From assembly GCA_947172415.1 (NCBI GenBank), contig OX359199.1, forward strand, positions 6,038,384-6,102,383: a stretch of 64,000 bases of DNA, given 5' to 3'. The notes under the pieces were generated by a model that ran no database searches, was not told the origin of the DNA, and was given only the letters and a program-made list of their open reading frames with translations. Both the position numbers and the translations under genes were made by a program. Numbering within the stretch: position 1 is the first letter of the stretch; each line of letters starts with the position of its first letter. This DNA comes from Chondrosia reniformis (lineage: Eukaryota; Porifera; Demospongiae; Chondrillida; Chondrillidae). Below, piece after piece: positions 12,490 to 24,700 of this stretch.

Positions 12490-13440
12490 CTAGGTCCCAT
12501 TACCTTTGCATGGAAACAAGAGCACTATACTTGAATAAGCTGACTCACTCCCTATATATTGTCTTGCAGTACAATGATATTCATCTGCTGCAATTGGTGA
12601 TGTGTACAGCAGTACAGTGTCACCTCTTTGGACTGCTCGCCTGTGTTCCATCAGCCTGACCCTCAGTGTTCTCCTGTGTACTGTGCACTCTTTACATGGC
12701 ACTTGATAGATCACTCCTTTCTTCCTGTCATCTGGTGTCTTTGACTTGACCTTCATCAGTGTTTGCCTCAATCTCTGTGGATGCTGTGATGTGGAGAAAA
12801 CAGTGTGGATGTTTAAGGGAGCACAGATGCGCTACAGCTTTTCACTGAAGCCATGCACATAGGGGTGTACAAGATCTTAGGGGTTCCTCTGATTGGAAGT
12901 CATCAGGTGAAGATGAGGATGCAGGGATTTATGATCTTGCATGGTTCCTGTTGACGACCTTGTTGGGGAATCCATTATTGGCCTGAAATACTTCATTAAG
13001 ATGATTGAGTTCTTTCTGGATGACAAATATGGTGGGCTCTGTCACTCATGCATTTCAGAGGCCAGTGGTGATCCTCAGATGATGGTGAGAGGTATAGGGG
13101 GATGTACCTCTCAGTGTGAGTGGGCTTCCGGTAGACTGAGGTATGTACGTAGTCTATCCTTGTGTTTGGTAACTAGAACATCAAGGAAGACTAACTTGGA
13201 ATCCTGCTCCTCTTTGATGGTGAACTGGATATTGGAATGGTAGCTATTCAGATGGTGGTAGAATTCTGTAGTTCATCAAGTCCATGGGACCAGACCATAA
13301 ATGTGATCCACATATCAACGCCAAAGGTTAGGTTTGTGGGGTGCAGAAAGAATTCGAATGTATTCTTCCAGGTTCTCCATGTAAAGGTTAGCAACTACAG
13401 GTGATAAGGGGGACCCATGTGTACACAGTATAAATGGAGA
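12490..13440 (-). mobile_element. Penelope-like retroelement remnant
   Basis: Read on the minus strand from 13440, broken frames give MGPPLSPVVANLYMENLEE, then LWR-stop-YVDHIYG (the YVDD catalytic box, mutated), NIQFTIKEEQDSKLVFLDVL and a PEAHSH remnant of the usual YRKPTHT motif. A separate 93-codon frame at 12771-12490 gives KKGVIYQVPCKEC...RTLRVRLMEHRRAVQRGD, a GIY-YIG endonuclease with its middle deleted. Reverse transcriptase followed by GIY-YIG is the Penelope-like order. Several stops and frame shifts show it is dead. It sits in the 11835-13682 spacer, whose other parts (for example 12400-12540) match sequence downstream of gene C at 28135-28320. Confidence 0.8.
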
Positions 13441-13682
13441 TCATACGGCATGCATATCATGTAAGTAGAGTTAATATTCAAATTGACATAATAGCCCTAA
13501 TGCAGGAAAGGAGTGGCATTGCTGGTTATTAACAAATGTCATTATTGAACCATGGGGGTTGCAGTTAAGGTGTCATTAGTATACAATTATTATATGTCTA
13601 GCCTAGGGATACTAAAAATCATGCATTAGCAGTATATTATATACGTAAAATCCACATGCAATAACACATTTTGTGGTACGTC

Positions 13683-16600
13683 ATGGTTTTGTTCAAGTTG
13701 TGTCTTCTCCTTACCTTCTTAAGTATTGTATCCTCCACTCACTTTCGAGGAGCCAGTATCAGTTGGAGACCAATTGCAGCAGATGAAGTCGATGGATATT
13801 TCATAGTATGTGTATATACATATTAGCACCAATGATCTATATTCAAACTTTAGCTTATTCTATATGTCTTAATGAAGACGGTATATAGGACTTGTACATT
13901 ATAAGAGGCCGATACTTTTGGGAATAAATGTATATATATGTATATATTCATTAATAGTTTCAGCTAATTTGACCTTTGTGATGCTGTTTCTATGGAGGCA
14001 TTAATAGCCAGCCCAGTTCCTGCATTACGGCTATTTGGCCATGCATTGCAATTGGTTTATACGTATATGTATTGGATTAAATTTTATCAAATTTAATATG
14101 TATACTCTACTTACATAATATGCATGCCAGATGATCTCCATTTATATGTATATACGTATATTATGTACATACACTGTGTACATTTGTTACATTTTATGTG
14201 TACAGATTGAGATAAGCTTTAGGATAGCCTGGAGAAAAGGTAGAGTTTTCTGTAACCAAAGCACCATTGACTCACAGGCTCTGATTGGCATACACACAGG
14301 CAGTTTGTCCTGCACATCAGGCTGTATTAATACATTGGGATATATGAGCTTTTATTGCACTGATTTCAGTGAAGTAGAGGATTGGACAGCAGGAGGAAGG
14401 ACTTATCAGACTACTATCTTCACACCAGAATTTGAAGCCACGTTAGTTAATACATCGTTGGAGTTCTATACACAATAATTTATTTATCATTCCAGTTGCT
14501 ATAATGCATACATAATATGCATATATAATATAATTTTGATAAAAATAATTTGAGTTATTTATAATCTTAACAATTCTGAATGCTTAAGTGTCCTCAAATT
14601 TATGAAGAGAGTTCTTACTGTAGATTTTATAAGCAACCTTAATTTATATGCTTAGATGCTTAGCTACTAATATTATTGTCATGTACGTATGTATAGATAT
14701 TCAGGTTGCTGTTGGATATCCACACTGATCTTTGGTAGTGATGGAGATTGGGATGTTCTTGTGAGAGGTAATCTCACAAGAAGGGAAGATACTGGTCAGA
14801 TAAACTCATCTCCAGTGTCTGCTATGTCTCCTATACTGAGACTACAATATGGATGTAGACATGTGATTAGGATACCTGGTGAGTATATATACATGCTTAA
14901 TGCATGAGTATAGATTCCCATATATACTGTAAATACATACATATGTAGTTGCATACCACTATTCAAATCTACAATGAGTGTAGATTATTATATTATGTGT
15001 GTACATGTGTGTCTATATACTCTAAGAATAGTTACTATATATACGTACATATATAAATAGATACAGTATGTACATGCTAGTCCTCTCTAATGGAGGACAT
15101 TATACCTAATGGAATAAGGATTTCTTCTAACTGCGTCGAACTTATCTTTGTAAAGGTTCATCTTTCGACTTTTAGAGCGTCTCTACCTGTTGCTAAATCC
15201 TTCATATTTCACATTGAATGATCATGACTCTTCTATGAATAGTTGAAGATGCAGATGGCGATGAAGTACGCTGCAGATGGGCCAAGAATAGTTATGATAG
15301 TAATTTTACTGAGTGTGGAGGTGTCTGTGAAGCCTATAGTGGCTTTGTTTTAAATGAGGTTAGTGCATGTGTGGTTAAACATTTGATATAACTTCACTTG
15401 TGAGTGATGGTTCATATATTTTTGAATTATTTTTGAATTATTCTGTACAACAGAGGAAATGTGAGCTAAGATATACGGCTAATGACCTCACTGGTTGGTA
15501 TGCAGTTGCTATACAAGTTGAAGACTACGCTTCTCCAACTGATGTCTCACCTCTGAGTAGTACACCACTTCAGTTTCTAGTTGATGTGTTTGACAGCAAT
15601 GCTTCTTGTTCAAGTGTTCCAGAGTTTGTTAGTCCCACCAGAGAGGATGGATCACATGTGGTTATACCTTCTTATACCACCTACCATGAACGCATTGTAG
15701 TTGAGGTTACTAGTTCTGCAAATGTCAGGTATGACACTTTTAATGATTTCACATCCATATTTGTAGTAAAAATAGTCAGAAACTCAAGTTTACCACTGTG
15801 CTATAAGGCCTTTTCGGAGAATACCACTCCTCAGTAGCACTGGGTAGCAATTCTTTAGAGTAACCAAGCTACCAATTCTTTATCTCTCGACAAAGGATTG
15901 GCTGAAACACATTTTAAAAATGTCAAACCTATAACTCAGAAAACTCTATAACAAACATCAGTATTATGTAGGCTAAATAGTATAAACAAGGAAATTATTA
16001 ACCGTTTTAACACCTACATTGGACTCACTTAGTCTCGCCATCGCGGTGTTGAAGAAAGGGTTGCGGCCTCGGCTTATGGGCTTAGTAATTACACCAGTAT
16101 TCCATCAGTGCAGCACTGATCAGCCTTGAGGCAGTGTGTATTTGTGAGAAGGATGTCAATGGGTTGGTCAAGCCAAGGCCTCCTAAATATATAGGAAGTG
16201 CTATCAATTCCTGAATCAAATCTCCTGGTGGATATTGACCAGTCAATGCCGGGATGACCTGTGAGTGGATCGTAGACTCTAGTGGTTGCAAAAGCCACCA
16301 GATTGACAGTCTACAACCTGCTGAAGGTGGTTCCATTTGGATGGTAGCTCATGGCTAAATGCTGCATATAGGTATAGGGAATTTTTATTGTACTCTTCCA
16401 TATGCAATTGGTCTGTTGTGAGTCCTTGGTTAATGCTTCATTGTAACATCCTTCCCTCTTTCTGTGCTTTTTGTGCCATCCTCACACATTCACTATTCTT
16501 GCAAAGAACTTTTGAATAGTGGCTGGGTATGCGGTATATATATATGTCTAAATATATTCCCTTAGTATATGGTAACTTGCACTGTATATATATAATTATA

Positions 16601-17832
16601 ATGGAATTCATTAATGAGTTGAATAAATATAAATGATTGCTACAGCATTATAGAAGTGGAAACAGTATCACCTCCTGGACTGAGGAAGTCAGAGGTAACT
16701 CAGCTAAGTGAACTGCAATGGTACATAAATGTTACTTGGATACCTACAAAGTCTCAGTTTGGACTATCATTCATCTTTTGCTTTAAAGCAACTGACAGTA
16801 CAGGGTAAGTATTATGTAATATTATTTTTATTGATTGAACAGTATATATGTACGTAGTACAAATATGATACATTATTATAACTATTTACAGTATTCCACT
16901 TTAAAAAGTTCCATATTTTGATCTTTTTAATCGTCTAAAATGTTGTTATATTATAATTGAAAAGTACAGTAATGTATATGGTATTTTTGTATTTTTGTAT
17001 TTTTAATATTGTAACCTATTCTGTACAATCACAGAATGCTATATAATATTGCTTAATTCCTTAATTCCTTCAGGCTTTCCACAGAACAAAGATGCATTAC
17101 TTTGTTACCTGAAGGTTTGTTTCCTTATACCACAAAAAGAGTGCAGTGCATATATATACGTAACTTACCTGTTGTATATATAGTATGACATTGTATTAAA
17201 TGCTCTTATTTGATATCTTATATACATATACAGCGCCACCTCAAGTTGTTGAAGTTATGACCACAGCGCCACCTCAAGTTGTTCCTAATACCACAACTCC
17301 AAGTTTTAAATGCAACAGTAAGCAGTGTATTCAATCTTCTACATTATTGTGTAATGTATGTATACTATATATAATTATATTTATCTATATACATATGTAC
17401 TGTACATGTATGTGACTTAATTTGATATGATGCCAATCCCTTAAGTCTTTCAAAGTCCTCTATCAACATCTATTCAATTTTCAATTACGTACATTCCCAA
17501 TAGATGACAAATTTAACAAGAAAGAAATTGCTATGATTGTTGGCATCACAGTAGGAAGTATTCTACTTCTTCTTATATTTGTCACATTGATTATTTTGGG
17601 AATTGCTGTTGCCAGACTTGTGTACAAAAGGTATGTAAATATAATTAATTTTGTATTTGCATGCCAATAACAAGACTGTCTATAGGTTCGTGACTTAACT
17701 TGGTATGCACTAACTTGTACTTACTTTAAATACATTTTACTTCTTATAATGTATAGAGAAAAGAAGAATCTGCAAGATCAATATCCTAACTATTCTCCTG
17801 AGAAAGGTTTAGATAGCGAGACAAACATTTGA
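13683..17832 (+). CDS. Gene B: short-form SHFRG membrane protein
   Basis: A predicted 472-residue type I membrane protein. Exons: 13683-13805, 14206-14441, 14697-14878, 15243-15358, 15454-15728, 16646-16804, 17074-17114, 17234-17317, 17504-17630, 17757-17832; all phases close. A signal peptide (MVLFKLCLLLTFLSIVSS) is followed by THFRGASISWRPI and the same N-terminal module as gene A, exon for exon, with CC in place of GN in exon 3. Exon 8 is a Pro/Thr linker (APPQVVEVMTT then APPQVVPNTTT). Exon 9 holds the helix (about residues 419-440, ending GIAVARLVYKR). The tail is REKKNLQDQYPNYSPEKG-LDSETNI. The Ig-like, IPT, AMOP, vWD and EGF exons of A and D are absent, so the linker joins directly to the helix. 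The function is unknown; a surface receptor or adhesion role is likely. Confidence 0.82.
16030..16345 (-). mobile_element. Retroelement relic in gene B intron 5
   Basis: The minus strand encodes an open stretch containing ELIALPIYLGGLGLTNPLT and IHTASRLISAAL, close to the LPxRLGGLGIxNP signature common next to reverse transcriptases in cnidarian and sponge retroelements. A homologous stretch lies at the equivalent intron of gene C (25490-25775). No catalytic core is visible, so the class is uncertain. Confidence 0.55.
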
Positions 17833-18724
17833 TATCTGCATACTTGTGGCAGTAACATAGTAGTTAATGATAACAAAACACTGGAACTAATTATAACAAT
17901 GTATTAGCAGTAGATTTGAATCAATTAATGTGACTAGTTACCTATCATAAACATTAGGAAAAGATGTTTTGTAGTGGTACAAATTGCTGATTCACTGTAC
18001 ATACTTATATACGTATACATAATAAATTTCAATCTTCTAATTCTCTCAAAGCTATATCTATAATATTAAGCATTTATACAATATTTCTTGCAGTTTGTAA
18101 CTCTTATATATGACCAAATTTGGATCAATGAAATTTTCTTTTGCTATGTCTGACAGTGTATTATTTCTACTTGTTTTTGTAAACTTTTTGTATGTGAGTA
18201 AAACTGGCCAGATTAATATACGTGCAAGACTTTAGTCACACTGCTGCAAGCTTGCAAGGGACTTGGTAGAATACATCTTTTTTCTTTTCCTCCTTTTTTC
18301 CTTTTTCGTTTTACTTTCTTCCTTTTCCCTTTTTTCCTTTTTCGTTTTACTGTCCTCCTTTTTCCCTTTTTTCCTTTTTCCTTTTTTTCTTGATCGTTTT
18401 ACTTTCTTTCGTGCGTCATGTATATGCAACGATGCCGCAATCTAGGGGACGTGGGCCGGCCTTGGATTTTTATAATACGTACTTGTTTTGCAATAATAAT
18501 TTACAAGAGTATACTGAATGCTTACATAGATGTGTGCATTTACAATGAGCTAGGTTATATTGTATATCTTATTATACCAATCTCTCATTATGAGTTCGTC
18601 ATTATCGACAATTGAGATTGCATATTGCATATAACTACTGCACAATGATCATTTTCGTTTGACAATTCTGAAATATACATGTACATGGTATTAAAATTAA
18701 AAAATGTTCAAACAATGTAGTTCT
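17833..18724. other. Spacer after gene B
   Basis: The first part (to about 18010) matches the sequence downstream of gene C (27283-27450), so the 3' flanks were duplicated with the genes. A possible AATAAA occurs near 18019. At 18277-18412 there is a strand-asymmetric pyrimidine tract made of CCTTTTTTCC and TTTTCGTTTTAC blocks; open frames there are low-complexity. Nothing else is recognised. Confidence 0.6.
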
Positions 18725-19560
18725 TAAGCAAGTTCTTTATGGTTGCTGTTTCTTCTTCTTTTGAGTGTTACTGGAACGTTGCTGCAGTACTTCTTTTTGC
18801 ATCTCTTTACTGACTGTAAAGGTGACCCCAGGGCACACCACGAGGAGGTAGAAGTACTTCGTGCCCCAAAAGGCCTCCGGTTTCTCAACTCTGTTTGACA
18901 CTTCCACTACTTGCGTCGTAAGAAAAGTTGCTCGGGAACGGTCCGGCGTACCTGACCGACCTGTGACCAGTTACTAGTCTTGCCCTGCCTCACGCTACGG
19001 ACAGAACAAGCCCGACCCTGGCGGACCACAAACTCCCACCAATGAGAATCATCATGTGCACACAACGCAGCTTGAGAGCATTGTACACAGACTTTAGCTC
19101 ATTGGGATCGGCCAGGTCGCTTTAGAGTAGGGACCCATCGATGAACTACAAGAAAGAATTAGATAATACATAATTACCAGCATATATATAGACGTACATA
19201 TACGGACATAAAGATTGAGCACATGCGCATGTAAAATTCCAAATGCAAATGCAAATGCTTTCAAACCAACCTGATGTGGCAGCCTACAATAGCTTCCTGA
19301 CCGACTACGTAGTGGCACTGGACCACACCAACCTCCAGGTACGGGTCGTATAGCAAGAATCCGCAAGTGCCAATTTAACACACAAGCAGGATTAATAGTG
19401 AGATACATCTCCAGGCACTAACCCATTGGTAGAGAGACCACCCCACTATACGAACACCGATGACCCTTCGGATAGGCATGTACCATTACTCGTACTCCAA
19501 GAATGGTTGGCGCATCGATCCACACCAAAGTAGACCTCCAGAGTTGATAGCCCGGAGGCC
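18725..19560 (-). pseudogene. GC-rich possible coding relic, unidentified
   Basis: This block is clearly richer in G and C than its surroundings. On the minus strand, around 18950-18735, an open frame reads GTPDRSRATFLTTQVVEVSN, then VEKPEAFWGTKYFYLLVV and a lysine-rich end QKKKKQQP-stop. Higher up, fragments DLADPNELKSVYNALKLRC (about 19110-19050) and EVGVVQCHYVVGQEAIVGCH (about 19335-19275) look coding but need splices or frame shifts to join. I do not recognise the protein. It may be a small spliced gene or a decayed retrocopy. Confidence 0.35.
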
Positions 19561-21280
19561 AAAGACTGAAAAATTCCTTGCCTATTTATTAGAAATTGTC
19601 GGCGGGAAACATCGTGAACTTGGCGGAAAATCGTGGAAGCAAAATTCTGTTTATTGTTTTCGATGTCGTGTTCGAGAACAATAGACAACATGTAGTACAT
19701 GCCCCGGATTATTCAGCAAGTTGTTATTGTGTTATTGAATTTCGATTAGAAACCTTTCATGGCTATCCAGCGAAGCAAATCATAAAATGTACAGTGACCC
19801 TATGAATAGGCTTAATTAATAAACAAGCAGTAGCTATCTTAATGAACCTCTGATTATTTCGGCAGTGATCTTTACTCTTGTAAGCGCATGAATCGAGATG
19901 TCAATCGGCATGTTTTATGCACAACACCAGGACAATGTCACAATGATATTTATTAAACAAGAACCTCCTATTTTGCGCTGTTCTTTTAGCATACGTGTGC
20001 TATTATTTGTGAATCCAAAATGGCCGTTGCTCAAATTGTAATTGCCTAGTTTGAGGAACTTTGGCGTTGTCCATGCCTAAACTACACTCATTGGTAGGTC
20101 ATCTTGTAAGCAAACTATATAGCTACTTTAAATGAAATCTATAATGTTTCTTAATGTTATGATTAATATACGTATTAATCAACATCTTTACCTCATGTAG
20201 AATACTTTTTACTTGTGAAATATTAAAGTTTGACTAAGAAAGTGACAAATAATCGGACAAGATGATGCGAGATGCTACATGCACAGCTCTGTGAGATTTT
20301 GGTATATACTTAGGAATCAGGAATCAGGAATTCTTAAATATAGTTAATATGTACTGTAGACAACTTCATAATTACATGGGAATCATTCATGCTCATATTG
20401 CACAAATTAAGACATTGTACTACCAGCTGTTATTGTTCTCATTGTTCAGTTGTAGCCTGAATTGATTGCATGAATTGCAGCTGTTGCTATGGCAATCTTG
20501 TTATTTAGATGTAACCATGGTAATTTGTACTTGGTTGGTTGTATGAACTTTTTGTTCTTAAATGTCAGGCATGTTTTCCTCAAGTCTAACTAGAATGATA
20601 AGAATTGTTCTTATAGTTGTCTATAACATTAGCTATAGTTTTAATTTGTGTCCTTGGGGGTGTACAAGCCATTTAATATGTCAGCAATTAGTTTTAAGTG
20701 TCTCTATACCCTGAAGCCAGGTATCTGGCTGTTTCTGTTGAAGTGTAACTAGCTGCTTGGGTTTCATAGTGATTCTTGTTCTAATTTTAGTTTAAAGTAG
20801 GGCATGTCAATTTGTATTCTTTGTGTGATAATCATTTCAGATTATTTGTGATTGACTATTACTTAGAGAACTTTGTTAGAATGTTCTAGTCCAGATTATT
20901 GTTATGAACAGTTATGGGGAATAACAATGGACAATGACAGGTCTGGTGCAAAGCAACTCAGTAACTGTCCTATGACAGGGAATGATATTTGTTACAATAG
21001 GAACTTTTCAGAATAGAAGCAAAGTAATTGCCATTGAATCAAAACAATTATTGGCCAATTGGCCATCAGACCTGTTTTACATACATACATACATGTAATG
21101 GTCTGGTACGTATGTTACCTCTCAATGCAGTGCAGTTGCAATATTTAATATTTAGCTAACTTGATTGAGGTTATCCTAGAGTGAGAACAGTTTGTAACTT
21201 GCACTGTCTGTAATATATACTGTATTATCATATTAACTCTATAGTCACACATTGCCAGATGGAGTTTGTTTATTTCTATG
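19561..21280. other. Spacer, nothing recognised
   Basis: AT-rich sequence without a convincing long frame, RNA gene or repeat. The last part, from about 21290 on, is homologous to the 5' flank of gene D and is listed separately. Confidence 0.5.
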
Positions 21281-21289
21281 TTATTTCTA

Positions 21290-21765
21290 CTCTGTTGTGG
21301 TATTGAATTTATAAGGCTTGTACTAGACAAATTAAAATTAAACCACACAATGTCATTGTCAGCTGAGCCAATGCCAATCAACCAACCTCAGTCCCACTCC
21401 CATTTTGCACATAAGGGCATTCTCAACTTGCCTTGGTCCTGAAGGGCCACCCCAAAATAATTGTCTTGTCATTAGTGATCAAATTTAGACTTTTTATTAT
21501 CAATTAAGTATGATGTTGTTTGTAGCTAATATAGGTGCACATCTATGTGTTCATGTTGACCTTGTGACTGTTTATGGCTTTCAACTCTCTAAATGAAATT
21601 AGTGTGCAGTTTTAGGGATTCTACCATAGATATGCTTAATATGTGTTTATGTGCATGGCATGAGTATATAAAATACATACAGTACATATTATGTATTCAT
21701 AATATATTATAGTCATAGGCTAGTATTCTATATAAGTGAATCCATCACTTCTATTGCAATATATC
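21290..21765 (+). promoter_or_regulatory. 5' flank of gene C, shared with gene D
   Basis: This flank matches 29040-29483 upstream of gene D over several hundred bases (for example GACAAATTAAAATTAAACC and TAGTGTGCAGTTTTAGGGAT), ending in the same CTATATAAGTGAATCCATCA about 40 bp before ATG. TATATAAG near 21729 is the likely TATA element. C and D should therefore share transcriptional control. Genes A and B have different flanks. Confidence 0.6.
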
Positions 21766-24700
21766 ATGGCTTTTTTGAAACTGTGTCTTCTCCTTACCTT
21801 CTTAAGTACTGCCTTCTCCACTCACTTTCGAGGAGCCAGTATCAATTGGAGACCAATTGCAGCAGATGAAGTCAATGGAGCCTACACAGTATGTACAAGC
21901 ATATATATGTAGATTTACATAGCAGTTGCATATATATATTTTAGTTACTCTACTAGAGGTCCTAATACTTAATATAATATAGGCTTGTGTGCAGTTAACA
22001 GGATATATTTTTCTGCTGTTATGTTGTATGCTAAAGTACAAAGTGTTCAAGTGTTTAAATGTAGTGAATGATCAAACAGCTATTATTTGATGCTGATACT
22101 CACAGACTAGGTATTATGGAGATTCCTCCACTATAAATGTCATTATAGTAAAACAGTGTAATCATACACTCAAAATAGTTCTCTGTTTATATACAAAAAT
22201 TTACAAGTTCAAATCACTGTTCATGTATCTATATACAAACAACCTACTGTACACATCTCAGCTACGTAGATATAACATACATATACTACATATACAACTT
22301 ATCATCGTTGAAGTGTACCACACTGATGAGCCCAAATGAGGACGAAACAGCTGTCTGTGGTTCTTTGATGATTTTCTTGGATGACTGGGAGGCGATCACT
22401 GGTTGCCAATTTAATAGGACTTTGGTCCCCCAGCCAAGATTAGACTTCGGTCACCTGGCTGGTTTGGCGTAATAACTTCGTACGTATTTGTTTATCATCA
22501 TATACTACATATACGTTTGTAAATATATTGTTTTGGTAATATCAATTTTGATTTTCAGATTGAGATTAGCTTTAGGGTAGCCTGGAGAAGGTCTTATAAT
22601 AGTAATCTTTTCTGTGACCAATATGCACAGCCTCTTATAATGGACAAGTCTTATAGTGTCTTCATTAACACATATAGAATAAGTTAAAGTTTGAATATAC
22701 ATAGATCTACTGATACTTTTGGGAATAAATGTGGCCTATATATGTATGTATATATTCATTAATAGTTTCAGCTTTTTGATGCTGTTTCTGTGGTCCAGAT
22801 CAGACTAGTGGTCATGCAGAGAAATCAGCTGATCTCGGATCCCTGATTTAGAAAACAGTTGCAAAAGACTACTTGTTGGTTTGTATATAGCTATCTTTAA
22901 CCATCAATATTCTCACACTGAGATTTCAGTAGAATTGCCAGAGTGATACTTTGAATCGATAATGGGCTCACTTTTACTATATTAGCATTGACTGTATATC
23001 TATGCATTAATAGCCACGCACAGCCCAGTTCCTGCATTAGGGCTATTTAGCCATGCATTATTGCAATTGGTTTTGATTTAATTTTTTTTCAAATTTAATA
23101 TGTTACTCTACTTATACATAATATGCATGCCAGATGGATCTCCATTTATATGTATATACGCATATTGTATATTTGTTACATTTTATGTGTACAGATTGAG
23201 ATAAACTTTAGGATTGCCTGGAGACGAAGTGATACTTTCTGTGACCAAAGCACTATTGACTCACAGGCTCTGATCGGCACAGGCAGTTTGTCCTGCATAT
23301 CAGGCTGCAATCATACATTGGGATATATGAGCTTTTATTGCACTGATTACAGTGAGGTAAAGGATTGGACTGCGGGAGGAAGGACTTATCAGACTACTAT
23401 CTCCACACCAGAATTTGAAGCCAAGTTAGTACATTGTTAGAGTTCTATACACAATAAAAGTTATTTATCATTCCAGTTGCTATAATGCATATATAATATA
23501 ATTATAATAAAAATAATATATTTATTACAATTACATGTGCAACAAGTACTTTGAGTTATTTATATATTATCTTAACAATTCTGAATGCTTAAGTGTCCTC
23601 AAATTTATAAAGAGAGTTCTTACTGTAGATTTTCAAGTTGCTGTTGGATATCCACACTAATCTTTGGTAGTGATGGAGGTTGGGATGTTCTTGTGAGAGG
23701 TAATCTCACAAGAAGGGAAGATACTGGTCAGATAAACTCATCTCCAGTGTCTGCTATGTCTCCTATACTGAGACTACAATATGGATCTAGACATGTGATT
23801 AGGATACCTGGTGAGTATATATTCCTAATGCAAGTATAGTCAGTTGATACATGCACATATCAGCATATATGTCCTCAGGTCTAATGCAACAAATAGATAA
23901 TGTACTAGAATCCATCTCCACTAACTAGTAATTGGAAATGGGCTACATGTGTCTTGATTGTCAGCTTGTTCTGATAAGAGAATCACCACCAATTAGTAAA
24001 TGAAGACTAATTACAAGCTTGCATAACATAAGAGAGAAATTGCTGTGGCTCATTAGCAGATCAACCAGTGGTCATAAACCAGCTGTGGTGGGTTGAATTC
24101 CTACAAATTTCCTCTTTTGTGTTTTTCAGGATCCTTCTTTATGATGTTTGAAACTAATTAAAATTCTTGTGGTCTGATTATCACTTTGATTATTCATTTT
24201 GCATGGCAGTTGAATATCATGTCATGCACTTGATTGTAGTGATTTATGTACGTACCGTATACCTATGCTACATTTTCTGAATAGTTGAAGATGCAGATGG
24301 TGATGAAGTACGCTGCAGGTGGGCCAATCGATACTTAGGAGAGTGTGGAGATGTCTGTGAAGCCTTCCCAGGATCTGTGCTAAATGAGGTTATTATATAT
24401 TTTATGTGCACTCATACATGTATATCTCACCATAATTATGTGAACCAAGTGGCTAGGAGCTGTCTTACTTGAACTATATATTATACCATTCTTTTGTGTA
24501 CACAACACTGAAGAATATATTTAAAACTTGGCTTTAATCATTCATTTTTGGCTAGTGAAGTTTTTGGTAATAGTTCAAACAATACTATTACCTTAATTCT
24601 ACTGCTATAAATTTTACAATTGTTTCTCTATGGTAGAGGAAATGTGAGCTAAGATATACAGCTAATGGCCCCACTGGTTATTATGCAGTTGCTATACAAG

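Noticed and set aside
12941-13243. Plus-strand 100-codon frame between genes A and B
   Set aside because: It is the shadow of the Penelope-like reverse transcriptase on the minus strand.
18232-18445. Lysine/glutamate-rich and phenylalanine-rich frames
   Set aside because: They lie in a simple pyrimidine tract without splice or conservation signs.
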